64,000 nt of DNA. Origin: Stenopsyche tienmushanensis (lineage: Eukaryota; Arthropoda; Insecta; Trichoptera; Stenopsychidae). The notes below the pieces were generated by a model, which was not told where the DNA came from, did no database searches, and saw only the letters and a list, made by a program, of their open reading frames with translations. Positions 25,801 through 37,085 of the stretch are shown piece by piece (within the stretch, counting starts at the first letter, position 1; every line of letters starts with the position of its first letter). The stretch covers positions 1,488,001-1,552,000 of the forward strand of contig WACJ01000126.1 in assembly GCA_008973525.1 (NCBI GenBank), read 5' to 3'. Made by a program: the position numbers and the translations under genes.

Positions 25801-28105
25801 AGTGTCCCACAGTTGAAGCTTAACCCTCTTCCCGTCGAGCAATATCGTGGTCGTCTTGTATGCTAAAAGGTATTCGTAACATGAGCGCTGGATACTAGTC
25901 AGCTGAGAGCAAACGCTCTGTAAATGTGAATCTTATCGATTATCAGATGAGAAATATATTTATTCGATAATCAAAATCATTTGTATTAATGATAATGATT
26001 TCAATTCTTACTGTAACACATACATCACTATGTACCCAGGTTACTCGTAAATGGATGACATTTTTCTTCATCCATTTAAATAGAATTAAAATAAGATATA
26101 TTACGTAGCATGGTATTTGCTAAAAAAAAAGTTCACAACGCATTCGAGGTGATTTTAAACAATTAAAGTAAACTAAACATAAGGAACTCGCAAAATATGT
26201 GGGAGTACAGAGTCGATTTCTGCAAGGTATATGACAGCAAAAACAGGGAATGATCTGGATGACCAGAAGTCGGAAGCTTTGGCGGTGCTTACATCTATCG
26301 ACGGAACTGCTGCTACTTTTAGTATAAAAATAAACTACAATAAAACAAAATATATAATGGTATCGAGGGTGAATGCTGGAGGTTACACCTCCGTGAGTAT
26401 CAACAATAAAAACATTGAAAGGGTCTAAGAATTCAAATAAGAAAAGAACTCGATGAATAATGAAATTACTCCCAGGATTCAACATGGTAATTGATGCTAT
26501 CATGGTCCGAAAAACATATTGGCGAATAAATCACTATCGCCGAGAACAAAAATTCAAATTCATAAATACTAGTGATTACCCGGCATGCGTAGACAAACAA
26601 TATTTTTACTATGCCTATGTTATTCCCACAAGTATAAAAAATAAGTTGACAAAATTTTATCGCAATCGGATGAATGCTATGGCAGCGCGTTAGATACGGA
26701 CAAACAACAAACATTGATTTTTATATATTAGATTATTCCTATGTGACTCCGCAATCCTTAGATAAACGGTTGTTTTCGTCATGTTTAGGGTTTCTGCTAG
26801 TTCAAATAATCATGCACAAGCGTCACATTTTTTAACTTTCTTGCAAAATTCACTACTTCTTCACTTTCCTCGCTTACAATAATACTTTTACAGCGTCTAA
26901 CGAACATTTTGAAGATAAAAAAAATACTGATATGCGTGTAAAAAATGTAATTCTCGCACGAACAAAGGATTTGGACTAAGCAAATGGCCAGTTCATATCG
27001 CCACTGTGACATGTAGTGCTGTCCTGTTAAAACCATATGTCGTCAGTATCCAAATCGTCCAATTTGATCACAAGAGGTTGCTTATAATTAATCTGTAGTG
27101 CACGCCATTAACGTTTATGTCAATGACAGTTTTGTTTAGGAACAAATAACAGACATAAAAAAACGCAGCAAACAGTGACTTTCTCAGGATGCATTCGGTA
27201 CTGGTGTACCTCGCGTGGATTGATATCATCCCAGATCCGACATTTTTGCTTGTTCGAACAGAACACTGATTTTGAAAATAAAATTTGATGATTTTGCACA
27301 AACACAGTTCAACGCTATAAGCTCCACGATGATTTGCCACACAATATTGAACAATTCACAATTTCGAGTGTCCCTATTGAAATAATAACAAAAACAAATA
27401 GACTTTATAGGGGGTCATTGCCCGTCACTTTTGGAATTGTTATCGTATCCTTTGTGTATTTTAAAATGTCATCGATCACACGTGTTGGAGTCCAGATATT
27501 CCAATTGACTTCAATGGCTACATTTTGGGACTGTTTACTGATGGAAATTAATAATTATAATGGCCTAAAATGCATTTGATTTAACTCGAGTACATTGTGT
27601 ATATATAGTATAGTATTTCTTCATAAATTAATTTTGAAGATTTTTATGGACGATCAAAGCTGATGGTCTCCGTTTAAAAATGCGTCGCGATATTGACAAT
27701 TAGTCGCGGCTACGTTTGACAGATGTCGCATCTCGAGAGAGTGGCAAAGTTTACCGCTGCCACTGCAGAAGGGCGACTCGGCAGATCCATCGTCGAGGTC
27801 CTGGAGGATCTCCTGTTTGCCGACGTCCGAATCTCCGACGAGCAGAACCTTGAGGAGATAGTCGTACTGCTTTGGAACAGCCGGAGGGCGACCTGCAAAC
27901 AAAACGCCGTTGAGACAGGCAGCGAGCGGTTGAAAGGACAAAAAAACGGGACGGCGGAATATCGCTCACCACCGCTTCTGTGAATTGGTGCGGCGCGCGG
28001 AAGGGTAGAGACGGCAGCGGCGGCGTGCATGCCCGCATCTCCCGCACCTCGAGCGCCCCTCTCCCAACACCGCTCGCACACCTCTTCTAGTCCCGAACGA
28101 TACAA
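22831..28105 (-). CDS. RAB40: RAB40 small GTPase with SOCS box
   Basis: Rab-family GTPase whose SOCS box recruits elongin B/C and cullin-5 as a substrate receptor. Exons: 28105-27970, 27892-27755, 25862-25669, 25600-25378, 23084-22831; phases agree; 314 residues, or 289 from the in-frame ATG at 28030. Landmarks: [17 protein letters not shown] (P-loop; as in other RAB40s, no Ser/Thr follows the Lys), [40 protein letters not shown] (NxxD replaced by NRLH, typical of RAB40), the SOCS box [15 protein letters not shown]...[14 protein letters not shown], and the C-terminal prenylation box CVIS. Introns 2 (1.9 kb) and 4 (2.3 kb) hold transposon remnants. The upstream extension before residue 47 is low-complexity, so its start is uncertain. 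Head to head with DRG2. Confidence 0.96.
23174..23219. repeat. 46-bp foldback element in RAB40 intron 4
   Basis: CAGTATTTTTACACCAAG and its near-perfect inverse CTTGGCGTAAAATACTG are separated by about 11 bases, with TA on both sides (23172-23173, 23220-23221). It looks like the two joined ends of a TA-targeting element with the interior lost. It would fold into a stable hairpin in pre-mRNA. Confidence 0.65.
23300..23960 (-). mobile_element. Mariner fragment A in RAB40 intron 4
   Basis: The reverse strand gives [20 protein letters not shown] then [12 protein letters not shown] (N-terminal half), then [20 protein letters not shown] (first catalytic Asp segment). The C-terminal half is absent and frames are broken. 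It differs in sequence from fragment B beside it, so two families inserted in one intron. Confidence 0.8.
24460..25140 (-). mobile_element. Mariner fragment B in RAB40 intron 4
   Basis: Reverse-strand pieces: [40 protein letters not shown], then [20 protein letters not shown] (HTH and linker), and, after a deletion, [20 protein letters not shown] followed by IILQHDNAQ (second catalytic Asp). Stops and frameshifts throughout. A fragment of the same transposase segment recurs inside the hAT insertion at about 61.20-61.26 kb. Confidence 0.8.
26228..26440 (+). mobile_element. LINE reverse-transcriptase fragment in RAB40 intron 2
   Basis: Forward translation reads [15 protein letters not shown], then [11 protein letters not shown] and EFK after a stop. 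This is the stretch between the catalytic palm and thumb of non-LTR reverse transcriptases (the NxxKTK motif). About 70 residues survive. The clade cannot be told. Confidence 0.7.
26570..26760 (+). repeat. Dispersed repeat copy 4 (RAB40 intron 2)
   Basis: Begins ACTAGTGATTACCCGGCATG and continues with TTCCCACAAGTATAAAAAAT, TTGACAAAATTTTATCGCAA and CAAACATTGATTTTTATATA, the same order as copies 1-3. It directly follows the LINE fragment region. Confidence 0.75.
27060..27600 (-). mobile_element. DUF4817-type transposon fragment in RAB40 intron 2
   Basis: The reverse strand encodes [20 protein letters not shown] then QCSVRTSKN, resembling the helix-turn-helix (DUF4817) found at the start of some insect DNA-transposon proteins. 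The sequence TGATGATTTGCCACACAATA and its surroundings recur at 56.45-56.58 kb. The rest is decayed. Confidence 0.5.
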
Positions 28106-28633
28106 ATTCGACCATTACCGTATGAAATGCGACGAAAAAAATATATAAATAAACAAACTGTATCTTATTTTTTCCATCGTATAAATATCACTGTAAACAT
28201 ATATTATTTTGTGTTAAAAATATTGCATTATGTTTTAATAATCTGTTTGATCGTGTTGAGCGATCGAATCAATAATTAGATTAGTTCGAATTAAAATATG
28301 CAGGTGTGATTGACGATCACATTTTTAAAGCATATATTCGCCGAATATTATGAAAAACCATATAAAAATGCTTAGCAATAGTCTCATAAAATGGATTGTT
28401 AAAAGTTACCTCAAATATATAAATAAAATAAATAATATTAATATTTCAAAATAATGAACTACAAGTTCATGTTTTTAATTATTTGAATCTAAGTTAATGT
28501 TATTTTAGGATTGTTAAAATGAATTGACAATACGTCGACCTGGCTGAAATTCCATCGCATTTCGACCAACGCGCTTCAACTAAATTGAGTGGCTCGCGGA
28601 ACTGTCGACGAGGTATCGTCGGACTCATTCGCA
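28106..28633. promoter_or_regulatory. Shared upstream region, RAB40 / DRG2
   Basis: 528 bases separate the most upstream RAB40 ATG from the DRG2 ATG. The sequence is AT-rich in the middle and GC-richer towards both genes. No other open frame is supported. Promoters for both genes are expected here. Confidence 0.5.
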
Positions 28634-30561
28634 ATGGGGATCCTCGAAAAGATATCCGAAATCGAGAAAGAAATTGCACGGACGCAAAAAAATAAAGGTG
28701 ACCAATCTCAAGTCTCTTTTAATGCGAGAATCGAGCGCAATCGCCTCGACAGGAACGGCGGGATTCCAATTCAGATTCGAACCTATCGCTTCCAACTCAT
28801 CTAAGATCCACAGCCAGAACGATCGATTTGAATTGACGCCCGAATTCAATTTTGTTTTACAAATCGAACGCCGAAATAAACAATTTTCATCTTTATTTTG
28901 ACATTCGGAGAACACGTTTCGTCTCGAACAAGTCTGTAATCATCGTAAACGTCATTCTCTCTTTCAGCCACGGAATATCATCTGGGGCTTCTCAAAGCCA
29001 AACTAGCGAAATACAGGTCTCAGCTGTTGGAACCCTCCAAGAAAAGCGAAAAAGGAGAAGGATTCGACGTTTTAAAATCGGGAGATGCCAGAGTCGCTCT
29101 GATAGGTTTTCCGTCTGTTGGCAAGGTAAGGAATTTATCGGGGCTGCTCTCGGATCGCTTCTGCAGAGTCCGCTGATTGCTCGTCTACTTTCAGTCCACG
29201 CTCCTCTCGACGCTGACCCACACCGAGTCGGAAGCGGCGAGCTACGAGTTCACAACGCTGACATGCATCCCCGGCGTGATAGAATACAAAGGAGCCAACA
29301 TCCAATTGCTCGATCTGCCCGGAATAATCGAGGGCGCCTCCCAGGGAAAGGGCAGAGGCAAACAGGTGATAGCCGTCGCCCGGACGGCCGATCTCGTACT
29401 GATGATGTTGGATGCGACCAAACCGTACGTCCATCGTCAGCTGCTCGAGAAGGAACTCGAGAGCGTCGGCATCAGATTGAACAAAAGAAAACCCAACATA
29501 TATTTTAAAGTGAGAAAATACCGATAGATTTCTAAAAATTATCCCCAGATGCTTACGTTTTAAATTCAAATTCAGATCAAAAAAGGAGGCGGTCTCTCTT
29601 TCAACTCGACTTGCCCGCTGACTAAGATAGACGAAAAATTGGTGCAGTTAATTCTTCACGAATACAAAATATTCAACGCGGAGGTATTCAATTCGATCCA
29701 ATCATTTCTAGTTATATTCTCTAAAACGATTTTCAGACTATAATATTTTCAGGTCCTATTCAGAGAGGATTGCAATGCTGACGAATTGATAGATGTCATA
29801 TCGGCCAACCGCGTATATCTGCCTTGTCTTTACGTTTATAACAAGATCGATCAGATTTCCATCGAGGAGGTCGACAGAATAGCGAGACAACCGAACAGCG
29901 TTGTTGTTAGGTGAGAGACTCATAGAGAAGAGGCTTAGAAAATGTCCATCTGCCCTGGTGCAATTATTAAATGTGCATAACTTTGTGCTGTCATTTTAGA
30001 TGAACATATATTTTACAGTTGCAACATGAAACTGAACTTAGACTACTTACTTGAGACGCTCTGGGAATACCTGTCGCTGATCAGAGTCTACACCAAGAAA
30101 CCCGGACAGCCACCAGATTTCGAAGATGGATTGATATTGAGAAAGGTTTGAATAACCAATGTACAGTGGAAATCTTTAAATGTGAAGCCATGTAGACATA
30201 CATTCTTTATGAAGGGACGTTTCTACCTTGTTGGGTCTAAACAATTTTTTATGCGAAAAGTATTAAGTATAGTGTTGCATGGACCAAAAGATTTAAATTT
30301 TAAGATTTAATAAAAATATGATAAACAAAATACAAGGTTATACTTTTTATGTTGGTTGTGCGATTTGACAGCAAAACTTATATAAAACATTTTTTGCAGG
30401 GAGTGAGCGTCGAACACGTCTGTCACTCTATACATCGAACATTGGCCGACGCTTTCAAGTACGCCTTAGTATGGGGCACGTCTACGAAATATTCACCTCA
30501 AAGAGTCGGATCGGGCCACACTATGAACGACGAAGATGTCATTCAAGTCATCAAAAAATGA
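28634..30561 (+). CDS. DRG2: DRG2, developmentally regulated GTP-binding protein 2
   Basis: OBG/DRG-family GTPase that associates with ribosomes through its DFRP2/RWDD1 partner. Seven exons: 28634-28697, 28968-29125, 29195-29509, 29576-29683, 29753-29910, 30019-30145, 30400-30561, all in phase, giving 363 residues (human 364). Landmarks: start [41 protein letters not shown]1 loop GFPSVGKS (split by intron 2), G2 region [12 protein letters not shown]3 [10 protein letters not shown]4 YNKIDQI, S5D2L-type insert [15 protein letters not shown], and C-terminal TGS domain ending [10 protein letters not shown]. Identity to the human protein is very high by eye. A poly(A) signal lies at 30938-30943. 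Convergent with EMC3. Confidence 0.98.
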
Positions 30562-31311
30562 TTTAAATTGAGAATGATTTTTAATTTTGTCAAAATCATT
30601 TATTTTTTAACAATTCAATCAATTTCTCATGTACAAATTCAACATGCATCAATGTACGATATGATCTCAATTGAGCGAGTGATTCATGCCATCTGCTGTG
30701 TAAAATAAGATTGTTTTGAAATATGCAATTTTCTGACAGAATTTAAAATTGAATAGTTAAATTAAAATGCTTGTAAATATTTTCTATTGTGTTCTTATTT
30801 CAACGGAGACAAATGTGAATTATTGTCATGATGATTATATATTGGTTTTGTTTCAATTGTGGTGTCGTAATACCATGAGGAATAATTGCAAACATTATGA
30901 AGCTGGTTGCGGCAGTAATATATGCCAATGAAGGTACAATAAAACCCCGTTTAAAGTTGTTTCAATATTACACAGTAATATAGGAATTTCCCATAATCGG
31001 TATGTGTAGGTATCCTCTCTTTGAGCCCCTAACTACTGATTCTCTCGCGCGCTAATGTCGATCTGTGATTCATAAAAGTAAAATTTCAGCCTACATTTAA
31101 GTGTTCTTCATAAAAGTGTGATCTTAAAAGGTCATGTAAATACGTTAGTGTAAAAGCATATAAGTATTAATACCAGGTAACCTTTAATACGATAATATTG
31201 TAATTTATTATATCATACATAGTAATCTTAACATGAATATTCAGGTTTAATAAATATACATATAACATAAAATGCAACAAATTTACTATAGGAATTATGA
31301 AATAAATATAT
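30562..31311. other. Convergent 3' region between DRG2 and EMC3
   Basis: Holds the DRG2 poly(A) signal (30938-30943) and, reading the other strand, an EMC3 signal (TTTATT as given, 31204-31209). No other feature is visible. Confidence 0.5.
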
Positions 31312-32536
31312 TTAATAAGTCGCACTTGACGCCGATGGATACTGCATAGTTTCATCGGCAAAATTCGGACTAGATTTTAAAGCGGGAAGTAGCTCTCCCT
31401 CCGTCCAGGCGAGAGCCCATTGGTGTTCGGCAATTTCAAGCGCCTCCCATTCAGCTTTGAATGCAGCCTTAGGATCGGGAGGCATAGCCATAGCAGCCCC
31501 GGACATCTGCTCTTGCATGTGCTTTGATTGATCAGCCGCTATAAAACAAAAAGATATATTAGTGATGTTCTAAATACTTCATAGTCGTCGAGATGAATAT
31601 GTAATACCGTTGTTTTCTCCGAGAACCAGAGTGTAAATACTGCGCAGACCAAACACGTTGAGGAAATACCACGAAGCAGACGATACCCAAGCGGCATCTA
31701 AATAAGATAATTCTACTCCGCGTTGTAACATCGGTTTGAAGCGTAGAGTCAGTGGAAACGGTACTTTAGCTAAAAGTATAAATTTTTATTGATTAGCATA
31801 TTAATAATTAGGCAAGGCCTTGATAGTTTTGCAATCAATTGTTCATCAGCAGTTTAAGGGCGAATAATATTTTATATTATTCGCTCACTCAGTATTAAAC
31901 GTACTTGTCAAAAATCCGCTAAACATCCAATTAATCCAGCCGCCGATTACGATCATCGGGAGTACATTTGTCACGTTGCCTTTTAACATATCCGTCATGA
32001 AGCTCGGATCAGTCATTGGATTCTAAAAAAACGAATAATGTTACTTACTTCCTCAATGTCCAATTAAACTTTATCAATTATATTTTTCCATATATATATT
32101 ATATATATATACCTGTGATGTTGCAGCTCGTTTAATAGTTTTAAAATAACCCGTTTCTTCATTGTTGAAATAATGTCGTCTCATCAAAAATGATTGTTTA
32201 GGCAAATACTTTCCATTTTCTCTCAATAGACGAGATCTTATCATAACCTGACTGTATAATGAAACAAAATTGAATAACAATTTTTTTCAGAATTGTATAA
32301 AACTACATCGTTCAGTTATTATTTCATAATTGTATTAGATTTTCATTAAATATTATCGATCATTCACGTGAGGTTAGCAAAATATACCTGTCTTGGAGTT
32401 GCACTATTTCGACTTTTTTCTGAGAAGATAATATAATCGATATATAGTGCCGCAGAATTCCGACGAGAAAAGTGATGGTAACTATGGGTAAAAATACCCA
32501 ACTACGAATGTGAGGATCTAGCAACAACTCCACCAT
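31312..32536 (-). CDS. EMC3: EMC3, ER membrane protein complex subunit 3
   Basis: Oxa1-superfamily core insertase subunit of the ER membrane complex, inserting tail-anchored and multipass proteins. Five exons: 32536-32388, 32251-32113, 32022-31905, 31769-31608, 31538-31312, all in phase; 264 residues (human 261). Landmarks: [19 protein letters not shown] (first membrane segment), [56 protein letters not shown] (second segment), [38 protein letters not shown] (third segment) and the cytosolic [17 protein letters not shown]. The last 20 or so residues ([19 protein letters not shown]) differ from the human tail, as is common. The second intron has a (TA)n run at its donor side. Confidence 0.97.
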
Positions 32537-33150
32537 TTTCGCGACACTTGACAGCGGACTTTATCTATTTTTGGTCTTAACAAGCGTTTAAGTTTGCCAT
32601 ATAAAGCTCGGGTAAAAATGGATTTCAACTTTTGCCTGTCGTCAGCAAGAATATCAATAGAAAAAGTATTTGGATTATAGAAGGGACGTTAGTGACGAAT
32701 TCTAGGTTGTTTACCGATGACAAAAATTGAAAAAACACCTGAATTTTTGTTAGCTACTTGCGTTTTTCACAATATTTGTATTTTGAAACAATCCGTGCAC
32801 GTAAGAAATCGAGGGAGGTTGATCGAAGACAATGCATTTCAAGTTTTACTCAAACGAACTCAAATTATGAATACATTAATGCTGAGAGACAATTAATTTT
32901 AATAAAATTACATATACATATATTTTTGATATAGTGTTTTATTCAATCTTCTTGTGTTTTTTAATATGTATGTACATTGTTTTAGTTTTGTGCCGTTCTT
33001 GTTTGTTCACTTCTCTTTATTTACTAGAAGACATTTATAAATATTTATTTGCTGGATGAATATCGCTCATTTTAGCATCCATAGGTGCTCAATTACTAGA
33101 ATAAATGTTTCGTTATATATTCAGTGGCCTTTAATAATAAACACCACTTT
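32537..33150. other. EMC3 upstream region
   Basis: AT-rich, no gene visible. The EMC3 promoter should lie here. Confidence 0.35.
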
Positions 33151-33179
33151 GAGCTCGAATAGCGTCGGCGGAAAGAACT

Positions 33180-34120
33180 TTCAAATTGAATCCTTGTGAC
33201 GACAGTGCTCAATTGAAAAGGGGTAGAAGTGTGAGCTGTCATCATGACTTTTTGTATAATGGCAACTCCGAATTCACGCGCTACCAAAACTTAACCTGCA
33301 ATTTATTTTCAAACGTTATGAACAAAGAAGCTATTTTGCAAGTAATTTCTGTGAATATTGAAAGCGACGATAGCAATATTGAAGGATTATTATTATCTTC
33401 ATCAAATAGTTAAGATAGCGACGAAAACAACCCAATATTCAATGTCTTGAGTAGCACACAGAGGGGAAAGCTAGTTTTAAAATATCGTATGGAAAATTAC
33501 GTGGAGAAAGTGGTGCCAAAGATATTCTACTGAATTCAAATCACACGTCAGGTATGTTGATAATAGGTAATAATTATTAAACCACGTTTTTGAGCACAGA
33601 TGCTAATGATATTCAACATGTTAAAATACTTACAGAATATATCCTAAAACATTTGAATTTGTTCTGCAATTGGTAGAAGAAGCACTACTGCTTCAGTAAG
33701 TGGTAGAAAACCAATACCAGCAAAGAAACAACTTTTATTGGCTATTTGGATAATAGCAACAATGGATTCACTAAGGTAAAATAAATAAATGAACATTATT
33801 TTTACTCTGAAATTCGGCCTCCACTTTATTATATCTAAGTATTGAATATTTTCTTGCAGGTCTATTTGTGAAAAGTTCAATATCGGTAAAGCAACAGCTG
33901 TAAGAAGCCTGCGAAGGGTGACTTGCGCACTTCGTTATCTGGCTCCGCGTTTTATTCAATGGCCAAAAGGAGAAACAGCAAAAGAAGTTATGAACCAGTT
34001 TGAACGGTTTAGTGCATTCCCTAAAGTTATTGGTGCAATTGACGGAACTCATATAAGAACTAAAGCTCCAGTACATGATGCACAGTCTTATGTAAATAGA
34101 AAAGGTTATCATTCTATTCA
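33180..34120 (+). mobile_element. Harbinger (HARBI1-like) transposase remnant
   Basis: A forward frame at 33918-34125 encodes TCALRYLAPRFIQWPKGETA then KEVMNQFERFSAFPKVIGAI and DGTHIRTKAPVHD...YVNRKGYHSIQVQ, the first catalytic block of PIF/Harbinger nucleases (Asp in AIDGTHI). Upstream, 33844-33915 reads RSICEKFNIGKATAVRSLRR, the HTH before it. The downstream two catalytic acidic residues are missing: the element is cut at about 34125, where a Jockey-like LINE begins. Confidence 0.85.
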
Positions 34121-35060
34121 AGTACAGGCATTACCTGAAGCTCCTCGCTGGCCTAGACTCCGAAGGCGTTAAAAAGCCGCACCACACCTTCATGCTGGAC
34201 AGCGATAAGGAGATCAAATCAGTTATCCAGTCTTCCAGAAATTGAATCCAGTGAGATCATGGAAGACCTCACATTAAAAGGCTTCAAGCCCAATCGCATA
34301 ATAAAAATGATGAGTAAATCCGAAAGGAGTACCGCCATCTACATCGCCTTCTTTTCTCGTGATACGGATGTTAAGGCGCTAAATAACATTCGGTGCCTGT
34401 GCCACAGCCGGGTGTATATCTACAAGAATAAAAAGTCATCCTCCTCAGTGACACAGTGCTTCAGACAAGCGAGATGTGTGCGATGTGATGTCCCGCACAG
34501 TTCCTCTGACTGCCAGAATGTAAAAAACTGTGCTACCTCAAAATGCTGCGGCAGTCATGCTCCCAGTGATCGTGACTGTCCGAAACGTTTAGAGTATGTG
34601 GAATCTCTACGCAAAAGACACAGTCACAGCAAACCCACGAACGCAAATCTCAAGATCACACCCCAGCTTACAACAATTGATTACTCGTGTCTGCCTAAAA
34701 CGACCCCTGCGGCAACCTTCCCGACTACAGCCGCCGCTCCATCCGTCAGGCTTAAACCTCACATAAGTGAAAAGTATAGTGTCAACGCAAATAAACCAGT
34801 GTCCACAACTGACATGAAACATATGTTGTGCCTCCTAAGAGACATAAGACATAAACTAAATCAGTGCGAGACCAAACTAAATATGGCAATAATTTTAGTA
34901 GACTATCTAGATGTCTTATAAGCCTATCACCTTACATCCCCAGACAATCTCGGTAGTTTAAAATTCTTAAACTGGAACGCACACGGAGTCCGAGGTAAAG
35001 TCGACGAGTTGTCTTTGCTAATGAGTGAGAGGAATATCAACGTTGCCGAAGTGGATTTAT
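34121..35060 (+). mobile_element. Jockey-clade LINE fragment (gag-like ORF1 end plus ORF2 start)
   Basis: Forward translation reads HHTFMLDSDKEIKSVIQSLP, EDLTLKGFKPNRIIKMMSKS (PRE-type RNA-binding domain), then CCHC knuckles (CVRCDVPHSSSDCQNVKNC, CCGSHAPSDRDCPK), as in X-element/Jockey ORF1 proteins. ORF1 ends at 34921. About 50 bases later LKFLNWNAHGVRGKVDELS opens the ORF2 endonuclease, which is lost after about 30 residues. Truncated at both ends. Confidence 0.85.
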
Positions 35061-35079
35061 AAGCTATTTAAAACAAAAT

Positions 35080-35345
35080 GTGTCGGGGGTGTTAGCAATA
35101 CATTGCATCATCCATCAACAACATTTAGTTGCTAAAAATTTGAGCGTTAGATTGCATGAATCTCTTCAATTAGTTATTGATGCAGTAAACCGAATCCAAA
35201 GCAACGCGTTGAATACTATTTTTCGTATTAATGGACGTTTTAACGATTTTTCTTGATTAGCTAAGGTTGCTTATTTAGCTGATAATTTGGTCGATCTCAA
35301 AGACTTATATATTACTTTATATAAATATATTTACAGCTGACAATG
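35080..35345 (+). mobile_element. hAT-like (ZBED/FAM200-type) transposase fragment, later part
   Basis: Translation gives CIIHQQHLVAKNLSVRLHES then LQLVIDAVNRIQSNALNTIF, a well-conserved block of the hAT-derived FAM200/SCAND3-like proteins. It begins exactly where the LINE ends. The block that should precede it appears separately at 36340-36510, so order is rearranged or two copies are involved. Confidence 0.75.
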
Positions 35346-35349
35346 AAAA

Positions 35350-36300
35350 ATAAAATCCCGGAGATCGAATTCTTTAGCTCGTCTTGATTCATGCTTATCT
35401 GCTAATTTGAGTTTTAAGTTTGAAGAAAGAAAAAACACCTTAAATAAATTTCATATAAGAATCATATTAGAAGTCGTAAAATATATTTTTCAAGAGGGGG
35501 TCCGCGAAGAAAATTTTGTTCAAGAGGGGGTCCGCGGACTACATAAGTTTAAGAAGCGCTGTCCTAAACCATCCAAATCCACTAATTGCAAGTCTCGGTA
35601 ACTATACAAAAGGAAGCACTCATAAAATGCCCAAACATTTACTACTTGATACACACTAGAGAAAATGCTGGTCGACTTTACCTCAGAAACACTGTAAATA
35701 CCTAAAGTTAAGTTTAGTTATTTATTTTAATGTAGTTTAGTTTATATCAAATCTTCTCTTGAGAGGGTTTTTCTCTCTTGCTTTTCTTCCCATGTCACTT
35801 TATTACTACACATCATCATCATAGTGCAGCCACTGACAGTCCACTACAGAACTATGGGCCTCTTCAATATCCATTCATAGGAAGGGGTTACATCCATTTC
35901 GTCTGTGTCATACATTCACCTCCTCATTCGCTCGATATTGAAGGTAGCATTACCACTGAGTTTTATTTCGAACGCTCACCCAACGGGTATCCTGAGTGAA
36001 TTATTACTATACATAACGCCTAGTTAATATATATATATTTTTTTGTAATTAAGATAAAGATATAATATCTATAAATTAAAATTAAGACCAATTAATGTAT
36101 TAATTGCTAGATTTAAGTATTAATGTATTCTGTAAAATTATTTTTCAATAAAGGATTATTATTATTATATGTAAATATTTTAAAGAACTTTTGTTGTTTA
36201 TATTAATGATGAACCTATCTTATATTGTGGTTAAAAATTCTTATACCCTATAATAAATAAATTTCTAAAATGCATATTTACTCTTAGTGTAATACAATTA
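35350..36300. other. Spacer with no recognised gene
   Basis: Contains an 18-base direct repeat, CAAGAGGGGGTCCGCGAA/GA, at about 35491 and 35521, and ATT-rich simple sequence near 36160. The open frames present are short and match nothing I know. Confidence 0.35.
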
Positions 36301-36334
36301 GTTCGAGGTATTTCCAGACAGCGAGTACAACAAC

Positions 36335-36933
36335 TAAATGTTTACTAGATTGCCTCTGCCTACATGGATTTGATGAAAATTGCATTCGAAGAAATCTTGT
36401 CGCTTTCACTACTGACGGTGCAGGTGTTATGCTTGGCAAAAAATCGGGCATCGGCCAACGCTTATCAATTCAATTATCATCAATTCAAGATGAAACATTG
36501 GTCCATCAATAAACATTGGTGCACAGCAAGGTGCAAAACCTGAATTTAATATCCATTTCCGCAAGGACACGCTCATGCCCGTAAATTAGCTTATGAGGAA
36601 GCTACTGTGATCATTCAGATCATAGAAAATACCGCAAAAAGCCCTAAAAGAGGACAGAATGGCCACAAGGTATGTGTGTGTCCAACTGGTCCACTTTTTG
36701 GGACCGCTGACGACGAACGAGCGACTTCGCGATCGGACACCATACCTGAACATGTCTACAGAACGATTGTGAACTCTCATTACAAAACGAAGTTGTCCAA
36801 AGAAAACCGATCGAGTCAATCAGTATTGATTCGTCTAAAGTAGAATGGTCAAATAAAATTAAAACCGTGTGCAACTCTCAACTGGTATTCTAAATTTTGC
36901 GCCCTGCTTTGCCACCCCCTTGTTACAGCCCTG
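36335..36933 (+). mobile_element. hAT-like fragment and hAT terminal end
   Basis: About 36340-36510 translates to LLDCLCLHGFDENCIRRNLV then AFTTDGAGVMLGKKSGIGQR, the block just before that found at 35080. About 36540-36760 is a repeat shared with 59.83-60.06 kb. The segment ends at 36933 with CCCTTGTTACAGCCCTG; its inverse, CAGGGCTGTAACAAGG followed by GTGGCAAAGCAGGGCGC, matches the terminus of the hAT insertion at 60506. So this is the right end of a related hAT insertion; the left end was not found. Confidence 0.65.
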
Positions 36934-37085
36934 ACAACTGCTAGCCATTTATATCACGATAGTTGGTGGCAGTTTTGGTAAAAGGTAAATAACTGAAACA
37001 TAAATGATTTAATAAAAAATACAACAATATTTTATAAATAAGCTTTATTCATTTTCACTCTCATAAATTTGTATTCATGTATTTC
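36934..37085 (+). pseudogene. Duplicated fragment of a DYNC2I2-like exon and intron
   Basis: CTAGCCATTTATATCACGAT followed by AGTTGGTGGCAG matches the exon at 41375-41493 of the WD-repeat gene (CTAGCCATCTATATCACGAT, AGTTGGTGTCAA). The likeness continues through the donor into the intron (AAAAAATACAACAAT, TTTATTCATTTTCACTC). The exon part lacks about 40 bases and cannot code. It starts directly at the hAT end at 36933. Because intron sequence is included, it is a DNA-level duplication and not a retrocopy. Confidence 0.75.
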
